Positions 1 through 5,452 of a stretch of 6,143 nt of DNA are shown one piece after another. A program made the translations under genes and the position numbers. This DNA is from an uncultured Pelagibacteraceae bacterium. GTDB taxonomy: Bacteria > Pseudomonadota > Alphaproteobacteria > Pelagibacterales > Pelagibacteraceae. The stretch spans positions 1 through 6,143 of the forward strand of contig CACAWM010000029.1 in assembly GCA_902536205.1 (NCBI GenBank), written 5' to 3'. How positions within the stretch are numbered: the stretch's first letter is position 1; every line of letters starts with the position of its first letter. The notes under the pieces were generated by a model, which was not told the DNA's origin, made no database searches, and worked only from the letters and a program-made list of their open reading frames with translations.

Positions 1-129
1 TTCCTTTTCGATATCATTTAATTTTTCTTTATTGGATATCTTAGATTTTTTAATTTCTAAAATTGTGATCTTATCAAACAATTCTCCTGCTGAAATTTCT
101 GCCAATATTTTGTCAATTTTTTTGTTCAT
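1..129 (-). CDS. DUF6165-like protein, N-terminal part (cut by window edge)
   Basis: An uninterrupted reading frame starts at the ATG read from 129-127 and runs off the left edge after 43 codons. The N-terminus contains the stretch ISAGELFDKITILEIK (about residues 12-27), followed by a lysine/glutamate-rich helix. As I recall it, this SxGELxDKITILEIK signature is the hallmark of DUF6165, a small family often found beside glycosyltransferases in lipopolysaccharide or surface-glycan loci; its biochemical function is unknown to me. The neighbour on the other side of a 46-base divergent gap is a family 9 glycosyltransferase, which fits that context. No Shine-Dalgarno sequence precedes the start. 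The gene is incomplete, so its length and C-terminus cannot be judged. The family call rests on one recalled motif and is moderately confident. Confidence 0.72.
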   Translation of the reverse strand, partial: MNKKIDKILAEISAGELFDKITILEIKKSKISNKEKLNDIEKE

Positions 130-133
130 AATA

Positions 134-186
134 ATATTTGACTATAACACTCTTTAATTATACTCGGAATTAATAATGTCAAATAT
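134..186. promoter_or_regulatory. Candidate overlapping divergent promoters with 9-bp inverted repeat
   Basis: The gap between the DUF6165-like gene and the glycosyltransferase contains a perfect inverted repeat, ATATTTGAC at 134-142 and GTCAAATAT at 178-186. Each arm supplies a -35-like hexamer. On plus, TTGACT (138-143) is followed after 15 bases by TATACT (159-164). On minus, TTGACA (182-177) is followed after 14 bases by TATAAT (162-157). The two -10 elements therefore overlap, and the right arm covers the start codon of the plus-strand gene. Both spacers are shorter than the usual 16-18, so the assignment is tentative. If correct, the two promoters would compete for polymerase. The right-hand gene's only Shine-Dalgarno-like bases (CGGAA, 165-169) would lie upstream of the predicted transcript start, which argues for caution. 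Confidence 0.3.
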
Positions 187-1108
187 ATTAATAATTAAAC
201 ATGGTTCGTTAGGGGATTTAATTCAAGCTAATGGCGCAATTAAAGATATTAAAAACTTTTATCCTAATAGAAAAGTTTTTTTACTTACAACACAACCTTA
301 TTCAATTTTTATGTCTGAGTGTCCTGATTTAGATGGAGTATTGATTGATAAAAGATTGCCTAGATGGAATTTTTTTTATTTAAACAATTTAAAAAAAACT
401 TTAGCTAAATATGATTTTTCAAAAGTATTTGATTTGCAAAATTCTAGTAGAACTAAGTTTTATAAAAGATTTATAATTAAAAATGCTGAATGGTCGTCAA
501 CTGAAACAGTTTTAGATCCAGGTCAGAAGAAAAGTGATTTTGATAATGAGCCTGTTCTAGATAGAATGGAAATTCAACTAAAAAAAAGCGGTATAGAAAC
601 TGAATTTACGAAAAATATTGATTTGAGTTGGGCAACTGAAAATATTTCTCGTTTAGTTCAACAATATACAAATAGAGAGTATATTCTTTTATTTCCTTTT
701 TGCTCCTCTAAGCTAGTAAATAAAAAATGGCCTTATTACAAAGAACTAATTCAAAGATTAAAACAAGAATTTAAAAATAAGTATTCGATTCTTCTTGCAC
801 CAGGTCCAAATGAAGTTAATGAAGCTAATCAATTAAATGCTAAAGTTATTTTAGAAAACAATGAACCTTTAAACTTAAAAAAATTAGTATCACTAATATA
901 TGGTGCAAAATTTATTATTTCAAATGATACCGGTCCAGCACATATTGCATCTCATCTAGATAAAAAAGGATTAGTTTTATTTGGTAGCCATACCTCAGCT
1001 AAAAAAGTGAGTATTGAAAATTTTAATTTTAAAGCTATTTCTGTCAAAAATTTAAATGATTTAAATGTTGATAGTGTTTTAGAAGAGATAAAGGCTAAAT
1101 TAGACTAA
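176..1108 (+). CDS. Glycosyltransferase family 9 (heptosyltransferase-like)
   Basis: This 310-residue protein has the GT9 layout. The N-terminal Rossmann half begins with the nucleotide-sugar-transferase signature HGSLGDLIQ (residues 9-17). The C-terminal half carries KKWPYYKELIQRL (183-195), the conserved NDTGPAH segment (250-256) and an LFGSHTS loop (268-274). Family members transfer heptose or related sugars from an ADP-sugar to lipopolysaccharide inner core at the cytoplasmic face of the inner membrane. Length is slightly below the 320-350 residues typical of WaaC/WaaF. I cannot tell which acceptor or sugar is used: proteins of this motif set in marine bacteria are often only generically heptosyltransferase-like. 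The ATG at 176 places the GSLGD motif at the usual distance from the N-terminus, so the start is probably right. The gene faces the family 4 glycosyltransferase and overlaps its 3' end by 14 bases. The DUF6165-like gene upstream is divergent. Confidence 0.88.
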   Translation: MSNILIIKHGSLGDLIQANGAIKDIKNFYPNRKVFLLTTQPYSIFMSECPDLDGVLIDKRLPRWNFFYLNNLKKTLAKYDFSKVFDLQNSSRTKFYKRFIIKNAEWSSTETVLDPGQKKSDFDNEPVLDRMEIQLKKSGIETEFTKNIDLSWATENISRLVQQYTNREYILLFPFCSSKLVNKKWPYYKELIQRLKQEFKNKYSILLAPGPNEVNEANQLNAKVILENNEPLNLKKLVSLIYGAKFIISNDTGPAHIASHLDKKGLVLFGSHTSAKKVSIENFNFKAISVKNLNDLNVDSVLEEIKAKLD

Positions 1109-2180
1109 TATATTTTTTTACAATTTTATCCCAACTAAAATCTTTTGAAAATTCTAAAGCATTAGCTCCCAGCTTTAAAAAATGATCGTTAGCTAGAGTT
1201 TTTAACAAAGTATCGTAAATTGCATTTAAATCATTGCCATTACAAAGATAACCAGTTTGTCCACTTTTAATAGCATCACCCTCTCCACCATAAATTCCAC
1301 CAATGGACGGTTTGCCATATGAGGCAGCCTCAATATAAGTAATGCCAAATCCCTCAACAGATTTTTTATAAATTACTGAAGGCATAACAAATACATTTGA
1401 CTGTTCTAATAAAGCTACTTTTTCCTGTTCAGTAGATTTGAATATAAAATCAACACTCTTTTCTAATCCAAGTGTTTTTCTAAGTTTTAATAGATTATTT
1501 CCTTCATCACCATCACCTATCGAGACATATTTAAGGTTTGGATATTTAGGAAGAAGATTTTTAACTGTCATCATTACATTGTGATGACTTTTTCTTCCAT
1601 CTAATCTTGAAATAGTAATTAACTTTGGTGAAGCATTTCCATATATTTTTTTTGCAAATTCTTTTGCTTCCTCATTTATAGGAATAGGATAATTGCAACC
1701 TGGATTGATTACAGTGACATTTTTAACACCCAACTTCATTGCAAACTCTTTTGTAAATTTTGAATTAGCTATAACGTGGTCTGCCTTAGCCAGGGCAGTT
1801 AAAACTCTTTTATTTAATGACGACCCAACTGGATGGTTAATTTCCTTTGAGTGAATTAAGCAAAATGATTTAGTTCTTTTCAATAAATTCTTTTCAATAT
1901 TTTCAATACTTTTCCAATGATCAAAAAAAGAGGCTCTTACCTCGTTAGATGTTAAAAATTCCTTTACTAGGTTTGCTTTTCTATATTTACGAAAAATTTT
2001 TAAACCTGATACTCTATGTATATTTAATTTTGAATTTTGATCATAATTTTCATCTTCATCTTGAGTTTCCGCAAAAACTTTTACTGGTCCATGATTTAAC
2101 AATGCATTTGATAGCCCTTCCATGAGGTTCTGCATACCACCGATTTCAGGAGGGAAATTTCTTGTGACAACTAAAAACAT
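1095..2180 (-). CDS. Glycosyltransferase family 4 (GT-B fold)
   Basis: This 361-residue protein has both Rossmann lobes of a retaining GT4 enzyme. The N-terminal acceptor lobe opens with TRNFPPEIGGMQ (6-17), the glycine-rich loop typical of the family. The nucleotide-sugar lobe starts near 187 with TISRLDGRKSH (189-199), whose Arg192 and Lys197 match the residues that contact the donor phosphates. The EX7E signature follows as EGFGITYIE (276-284; Glu276 and Glu284), then GKP (289-291) and TGYL (309-312). Members make lipopolysaccharide, capsule or glycolipid sugars at the cytoplasmic membrane; donor and acceptor cannot be read from the sequence. The length is normal for the family. Its ATG shares one base with the stop codon of the upstream thioredoxin-like gene (TAATG), so the two are probably co-transcribed and translationally coupled. 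Its 3' end runs 14 bases into the oppositely transcribed GT9 gene, leaving no space for a terminator. Confidence 0.9.
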   Translation of the reverse strand: MFLVVTRNFPPEIGGMQNLMEGLSNALLNHGPVKVFAETQDEDENYDQNSKLNIHRVSGLKIFRKYRKANLVKEFLTSNEVRASFFDHWKSIENIEKNLLKRTKSFCLIHSKEINHPVGSSLNKRVLTALAKADHVIANSKFTKEFAMKLGVKNVTVINPGCNYPIPINEEAKEFAKKIYGNASPKLITISRLDGRKSHHNVMMTVKNLLPKYPNLKYVSIGDGDEGNNLLKLRKTLGLEKSVDFIFKSTEQEKVALLEQSNVFVMPSVIYKKSVEGFGITYIEAASYGKPSIGGIYGGEGDAIKSGQTGYLCNGNDLNAIYDTLLKTLANDHFLKLGANALEFSKDFSWDKIVKKYISLI

Positions 2181-2737
2181 TAATTAAACCACTTGATGTT
2201 ACATCCCATACTTGGAATTTGTTGATCAGGACCTCTCTGGGTTTGTGCAACTATTTTCATAGCTATTTTTAAATCACTGTCTCCATTATTTATTGGTTTT
2301 AAATCTTTTAACTGTTTAAATCTGCCTCTGTATTGAAGTTTTAAATCTTGATTGTAACCAAAAAAATCAGGCGTACATACTGCACCATATTTTTTAGCAA
2401 TTTCTTGTGTTTCATCAAATAAATAGTTTATCTCACCAAAATTATTGTTATCAGCAAATTTGATCATGTTTTCGAATGAGTCTTCAGGATAATTTTTTGT
2501 ATCATTTGACATGATAGCTACAGAGTTAATTCCATCTTTTTTAAGTTCATTACAATCTTTAGCCAAATCTTTAATAATTGCTTTTACATAAGGACAATGA
2601 TTGCAGATAAACATTATGAGCGTAGCTTTTTCACCCTTAATATCGTTTAAAGTTATTAATTTATTTTTGATTGATTTTAGTTTGAAATCCTCAGCTTTTT
2701 TTCCAAAATCGCAAACTGGGGTTTTAGTTAGAGCCAT
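2180..2737 (-). CDS. Thioredoxin-fold AhpC/TSA-like redox protein
   Basis: This 185-residue protein is cytoplasmic, with no signal peptide. It has the thioredoxin fold layout: a leader strand (FKLKSIKNKLITLNDIKG), a core strand ending at the active-site motif CNHCPYVK (Cys45 and Cys48), and the cis-proline segment VCTPDFF (Cys121, Pro123). It ends with PSMGCNIKW (Cys179), a tail characteristic of the peroxiredoxin-like subgroup of AhpC/TSA thioredoxin-family proteins. The CxxC-type pair suggests thiol-disulfide exchange or peroxide reduction; the physiological substrate is not known. Cys121 and Cys179 could form an additional disulfide, which is inference. A TATAAT hexamer lies five bases before the ATG and there is no Shine-Dalgarno, so the message may be leaderless. 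The gene is followed by the GT4 gene through a one-base stop/start overlap, an unusual functional pairing that may reflect nothing more than genome compaction. Confidence 0.85.
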   Translation of the reverse strand: MALTKTPVCDFGKKAEDFKLKSIKNKLITLNDIKGEKATLIMFICNHCPYVKAIIKDLAKDCNELKKDGINSVAIMSNDTKNYPEDSFENMIKFADNNNFGEINYLFDETQEIAKKYGAVCTPDFFGYNQDLKLQYRGRFKQLKDLKPINNGDSDLKIAMKIVAQTQRGPDQQIPSMGCNIKWFN

Positions 2738-2768
2738 AATGTATTATAAATTATTTAATAATACATTA
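2737..2768. promoter_or_regulatory. 11-bp inverted repeat with back-to-back -10 elements
   Basis: The divergent gap contains TAATGTATTAT (2737-2747) and its exact reverse complement ATAATACATTA (2758-2768), separated by 10 bases. Each arm provides a -10-like hexamer pointing outward. TATAAT on minus (2748-2743) sits five bases before the thioredoxin-like ATG. AATAAT on plus (2757-2762) sits 16 bases before the carbonic-anhydrase-like ATG. No good -35 hexamer is visible for either. The symmetry fits a dimeric regulator site or a pair of mirrored core promoters. The arms contain only one G:C pair each, so chance in such A/T-rich DNA cannot be excluded. Confidence 0.4.
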
Positions 2769-2778
2769 CAGCAATTTT

Positions 2779-3282
2779 ATGATTTATGATTTTGAAGGAC
2801 AAACTCCAAAAATAGATCCAGGTAGTTGGGTAGCACCTAATTCTGTTATCATCGGCAGGGTAGAACTTAAAAAAAATTCTAACATTTGGTTTAATACAAC
2901 TTTAAGAGGAGATCTTGAACCAATTATCATTGGGGAAAATTCAAATGTTCAGGACGGAAGCGTTATTCATACGGACCCAGGTTGTCCAACTATAGTTGGA
3001 AAAGGAGTTACCATTGGACATATGGTAATGCTTCATGGCTGTGAAATTGCTGATGATTGTTTAATTGGAATTGGCTCAACTATATTGAATAAAACTAAAA
3101 TTGGAAAAAATTGTATTATCGGTGCTAATGCACTTGTTACAGAAAATAAAGTTATACCTGAAAGATCATTGGTTCTTGGTAGTCCCGGTAAAGTAGTCAG
3201 ACAAGTTACTGACGAAGAAATAGAACACATTAAAGAAAATGCTAGAGACTATGTCGAAAATTTTAAAAAATATAAGAAATAG
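2779..3282 (+). CDS. Gamma-class carbonic anhydrase-like protein (YrdA/CaiE-type)
   Basis: This 167-residue protein is a left-handed beta-helix protein of hexapeptide repeats, from VIIGRVEL (23-30) through IGKNCIIGANALV (108-120), followed by a C-terminal helix (about 144-166). The N-terminus with FEGQTPKIDPGSWVAPNS, the WFNTTLRGD segment (Arg43, Asp45) and NVQDGSVIH (Gln58, His64) are typical of the gamma carbonic anhydrase family. His64, His81 and His86 occur in the HxnHxxxxH arrangement that binds the metal at the trimer interface. The acidic proton-shuttle loop of the archaeal enzyme Cam is absent, as in the CamH/YrdA group, so activity as a carbonic anhydrase is possible but not certain. 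Length matches that group. The ATG at 2779 gives the usual MIY-FEG start. No Shine-Dalgarno is visible. The last 32 bases overlap the start of the next gene, suggesting co-transcription. Confidence 0.9.
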   Translation: MIYDFEGQTPKIDPGSWVAPNSVIIGRVELKKNSNIWFNTTLRGDLEPIIIGENSNVQDGSVIHTDPGCPTIVGKGVTIGHMVMLHGCEIADDCLIGIGSTILNKTKIGKNCIIGANALVTENKVIPERSLVLGSPGKVVRQVTDEEIEHIKENARDYVENFKKYKK

Positions 3283-4060
3283 TTTTTTTTTAATTGCTAT
3301 TTTATGTTTAGGCTTCTCAAATCTGGAAGCCAAAAATAGTAAAGATGTTTCTAATACTGAGGTGAAAAAGAAAACTACCTCTCATAAAAAGAAATATTCT
3401 CTAAATTTAGTTAACAGTAAAGATGGTCATCCTGTGAGATCTGGAAAAAAATCTTACAGATTTGAAGTCAGATTAGGTGACTGCGGTAAAGATAGTGGTC
3501 ATGATGATTGTAAAAAAGATAGACAAAGAACTGAGCTACAATTCAAAAAACATCAAATGGGTAAAAAAGATCATTGGTATTCCGCATCTATCTATTTGCC
3601 AAATGACTATCAATCAGTAGCTCCAGTTAGAACTACTTTTGCTCAACTCTATGAAAAAGGTTGGAAACCCATTCTTATGGTGACAGATAGAAGTGGAGAT
3701 TGGTTAGAGGTTGGAAGAATGTGGAGTGGTGAGTATGTTGAGATGAAAAAAGCAATAAAGATAAATGACATGAAGGGTAAATGGACAGACGTACTTATCA
3801 ATGCTCGATATTCAAGAGAGGAAACTGGTTTCATGAAGGTTTGGATTAATAATAAATTAGTATTAAATTCAGAGAATATAAAAAACATTACGCCATATAC
3901 CAAAAGAGGTGTTGGATTAGATTTTGGAATTTATCAAACATTTGTCAGCGGTTGGAAGAGGGAACATGGAGATAAACCGTATCCAAATATGATTGTTTAC
4001 TTTGATGAAGTTAATTTAGGTTCTACAAAAGAAAAAGTAACAAAAAACCTAGGGAACTAA
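3251..4060 (+). CDS. Secreted polysaccharide-lyase-like protein (heparin/alginate lyase fold)
   Basis: I place the start at ATG 3251, giving 269 residues; an in-frame ATG at 3239 would add four. The later start gives a clean Sec signal peptide: basic MSKILKNIRN, a hydrophobic core (11-22), then NLEA with likely cleavage after Ala27. AGAG at 3244-3247 is a weak ribosome site. A lysine-rich linker (38-49) leads to a beta-rich domain resembling the heparin lyase I/polysaccharide lyase family (Pfam PF14099 as I recall): KSYRFEVRLGD (67-77), DRQRTELQ (90-97), WYSASIYLP (109-117), FAQ (130-132), GKWTD (176-180), FGIYQ (225-229) and VYFDEV (249-254). The Arg-x-Glu-Leu, Gln and Tyr positions parallel the catalytic Arg, Gln and Tyr of jelly-roll alginate lyases; that comparison is inference. 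Cys78 and Cys87 may form a disulfide. A periplasmic or extracellular glycan-cleaving or glycan-binding role is likely, substrate unknown. It overlaps its upstream neighbour by 32 bases and the PNPOx-like gene by 12. Confidence 0.75.
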   Translation: MSKILKNIRNSFFLIAILCLGFSNLEAKNSKDVSNTEVKKKTTSHKKKYSLNLVNSKDGHPVRSGKKSYRFEVRLGDCGKDSGHDDCKKDRQRTELQFKKHQMGKKDHWYSASIYLPNDYQSVAPVRTTFAQLYEKGWKPILMVTDRSGDWLEVGRMWSGEYVEMKKAIKINDMKGKWTDVLINARYSREETGFMKVWINNKLVLNSENIKNITPYTKRGVGLDFGIYQTFVSGWKREHGDKPYPNMIVYFDEVNLGSTKEKVTKNLGN

Positions 4061-4657
4061 CCAAGTAAATTTTTTAGACTCACTCAAATCAATTAAAGCT
4101 CTTCGATGACCTTTAGCTGCTAAATAAAGCCACTCAATACTTTTAATTTTACATCTAATTACACAAAAGTTTTTATAACCAGCTTCGCTTTCATCTTTTG
4201 TATAATCAAAGTTATCGAATTTATTATCTAAACCTGATGTTGGTTTTTCAGACTCTGTCCCAGGTCCATTTGTAACTAAGTAACATTTTCTACTGATATG
4301 CCCTGTTTTTTCCCAAGACTCTTTTGTAATATCATTATTATAATTTACTTCGCACTCAGCTTTAACTCTAAGCTGTATTTTTTCCTCTTTACCATAAAAT
4401 AAAATTGAGCACTTGGGATTTTTTTTAATTTTTTCAATTTTTGAAGATCTAATATCACTATGATATTGGATAAACTTATTTTGTTGATCTGCTTTTCTTA
4501 AGACAACAACTCTACCATCGAGATCTTTATCATTACCACAGATAAATACAGGCGTTCTAAACTCAGAAGATCTATCTTTAACTGCTTTAGTTAAAAGGTC
4601 CCATATTTTTTTTTCTATCTCTTGTGAATCTTCGTAGTAACTTATTATTTCTGACAC
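4049..4657 (-). CDS. Pyridoxamine 5'-phosphate oxidase-like FMN-binding protein
   Basis: This 202-residue cytoplasmic protein has the FMN-binding split-barrel layout. GRVVVLRK (48-55) is followed by FIQYHSDIRSSK (62-73), a KIKKNP helix (77-82), the strand CSILFYGK (83-90) and QLRVKAECEV (95-104); these correspond to the FMN-contacting strands of PdxH. The C-terminal part, WLYLAAKGHRRAL (176-188) with the terminal WLVP, looks like the Alr4036-type branch of the superfamily and not the C-terminal dimerisation region of true PdxH. I therefore do not assign pdxH. The substrate is unknown; vitamin B6 or flavin-dependent reduction are both possible. The start is three bases after the stop codon of the dehydrogenase C-terminal remnant on the same strand, so the two probably once formed an operon. 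The 3' end overlaps the lyase-like gene tail to tail by 12 bases. Confidence 0.82.
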   Translation of the reverse strand: MSEIISYYEDSQEIEKKIWDLLTKAVKDRSSEFRTPVFICGNDKDLDGRVVVLRKADQQNKFIQYHSDIRSSKIEKIKKNPKCSILFYGKEEKIQLRVKAECEVNYNNDITKESWEKTGHISRKCYLVTNGPGTESEKPTSGLDNKFDNFDYTKDESEAGYKNFCVIRCKIKSIEWLYLAAKGHRRALIDLSESKKFTWLVP

Positions 4658-4660
4658 AAC

Positions 4661-4801
4661 TTATTTTCTAAATCTTTTAATTAAGCTTGAAGTATCCCAT
4701 CTTTGACCACCCATTTTTTGCACTTCAGCATAATATTCATCAATTATTTTTGTAATAGGTAAGGGTGAATTATTTTTTTTAGCTTCATCCATTGTCCACT
4801 T
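4661..4801 (-). pseudogene. C-terminal remnant of a 3-hydroxyisobutyrate dehydrogenase-like gene
   Basis: The minus strand reads KWTMDEAKKNNS, then LPITKIIDEYYAEVQ and finally MGGQRWDTSSLIKRFRK before a TAA at 4663-4661. LPxTxxxDxxYxxVQxMGGxRWDTSSL is the C-terminal signature of the beta-hydroxyacid (3-hydroxyisobutyrate/6-phosphogluconate-like) dehydrogenase family, where it ends a ~290-residue protein. Only the last ~45 residues are here. Upstream, this frame hits a stop after the Lys codon (4804-4802), and the sequence instead matches an MFS transporter. The N-terminal ~230 residues of a dehydrogenase of this family lie inverted at 5453-6143. An ATG exists at 4792, but a stand-alone 43-residue product lacking the NADP fold and catalytic lysine would be inactive. 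The PNPOx-like gene follows after three bases. The fragment's origin, real rearrangement or assembly chimera, is open. Confidence 0.8.
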
Positions 4802-5450
4802 TTAAAACATCTCTCCTTCTCCAACTTTTAATTTTAAGTTTTTTTTTGCCAGGATTAGGATCTGCCTCTCTTGAGTCTAGTTTTATCGACTTAATTGTAT
4901 TTAAAATTACAAAAGGCAAAAATATAATTATTAGTATTGCAATTCCTTGCCAGACAGTTCTCCAAGAGTAAATAAGGAAAAAATAAGTTATAAGAGCCGG
5001 TAAAATAAATTCTGCTGTAGATAAGCCAAACCAAACTGTACTTAAAGCCTTTCCTCTAGATCTTTCAAAAAATCTGGAAATGGTTGTCGTGGAAGTATGG
5101 CTCATTAAACCTTGTCCAGAAAATCTCATTAAGAAAATTCCAATCGCTAAAAAATAAATACTATTAATAAATGAAAAAAATAATGAAGAAGCAAATAATA
5201 ATAGAACTACAAATAATGAATAATTTAAAATTCTATAATCGTCTATTTTTTTTCCAACCCAAATAAGAAGCAAACTTGAAAAAATAGTTGCACTTGCATA
5301 GATACTGCCGAATTGACCATGAGTAATACTGAGTTCATTTCTTATCGGTGCGTTAAACAATCCCAAAAAAAAACTCTGTCCAAAACTAGAAAAAAATGTA
5401 AATATAAATCCAAATATAATTACTTTTTTATTTAAAGTGAGGTTAATCAT
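4785..5450 (-). CDS. MFS transporter, N-terminal half only (truncated)
   Basis: The 221-residue product contains six hydrophobic helices (about 10-32, 47-66, 76-95, 97-116, 138-161, 166-186), against the twelve of a normal ~400-residue major facilitator. Family features are GKKIDDYR after helix 2 (motif A, 66-73), MRFSGQGL in helix 4 (108-115) and RFFERSRGKA in the following cytoplasmic loop (126-135). The chain continues through the charged central loop to SWRRRDVLK (209-217), where full-length relatives pass to helix 7. It then ends after four unrelated residues at a stop generated by reading into the dehydrogenase remnant out of frame. The second half is absent from the window. The product is unlikely to transport alone, so this is probably a broken gene, or a chimera if the join is artificial. 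The substrate cannot be predicted. The start ATG is two bases from the divergent dehydrogenase ATG, and no Shine-Dalgarno is evident. Confidence 0.85.
   Translation of the reverse strand: MINLTLNKKVIIFGFIFTFFSSFGQSFFLGLFNAPIRNELSITHGQFGSIYASATIFSSLLLIWVGKKIDDYRILNYSLFVVLLLFASSLFFSFINSIYFLAIGIFLMRFSGQGLMSHTSTTTISRFFERSRGKALSTVWFGLSTAEFILPALITYFFLIYSWRTVWQGIAILIIIFLPFVILNTIKSIKLDSREADPNPGKKKLKIKSWRRRDVLKVDNG
4793..4812. other. Rearrangement junction between dehydrogenase tail and MFS transporter
   Basis: On the minus strand the transporter reads SWRRRDVLK, the expected cytoplasmic loop after helix 6. Within a few bases the dehydrogenase tail starts as KWTMDEAKK in another frame. The bases at the join are GTTTTAAAAGTGG. 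Dehydrogenases of this family commonly have a (K/R)DLK motif immediately before this point, and the transporter has RDVLK. A short A/T-rich microhomology around TTAAA could therefore have guided the join. Removing one A from the four-A run would fuse both frames, so an indel is also conceivable. The exact breakpoint cannot be fixed from this window alone. Confidence 0.65.
5415..5442 (+). promoter_or_regulatory. Candidate -10 and Shine-Dalgarno for the divergent dehydrogenase gene
   Basis: A perfect TATAAT lies at 5415-5420, and GAGG at 5439-5442 sits ten bases before the ATG at 5453. Both lie inside the N-terminal coding region of the MFS gene on the other strand, which is where they must be because the two starts are two bases apart. 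No convincing -35 hexamer is visible. The GAGG is one of the better ribosome-binding matches in this window and supports the chosen start. Confidence 0.4.
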
Positions 5451-5452
5451 TA

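Noticed and set aside
2601..2789. 62-codon open frame on the plus strand
   Set aside because: It lies almost wholly antisense to the thioredoxin-like gene, whose motifs are clear, and then crosses the intergenic inverted repeat. It has no ribosome site or recognisable sequence.
3033..3230. 65-codon open frame on the minus strand
   Set aside because: It is antisense to the carbonic-anhydrase-like gene, and its composition is what the reverse of hexapeptide-repeat codons gives.
3239..3250. Start of the lyase-like gene at ATG 3239
   Set aside because: It would place acidic MLET in front of the signal peptide. The ATG at 3251 gives a normal basic n-region and has AGAG just upstream.
3649..3903. 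84-codon open frame on the minus strand
   Set aside because: It is antisense to the lyase-like gene and has no family motif or plausible start signal.
4049..4657. Assignment as pdxH
   Set aside because: The C-terminal part with GHRRAL and terminal WLVP differs from the end of true pyridoxamine-phosphate oxidases, so only the superfamily is supported.
4661..4792. A stand-alone 43-residue small protein starting at ATG 4792
   Set aside because: The sequence is the conserved C-terminal end of the beta-hydroxyacid dehydrogenase family, so it is better read as a remnant of a larger gene.
4785..5450. A genuine six-helix half-size transporter
   Set aside because: The chain runs through the central loop motif normally followed by helix 7 and is then interrupted by unrelated dehydrogenase sequence. 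Truncation explains this better than a natural half-transporter.
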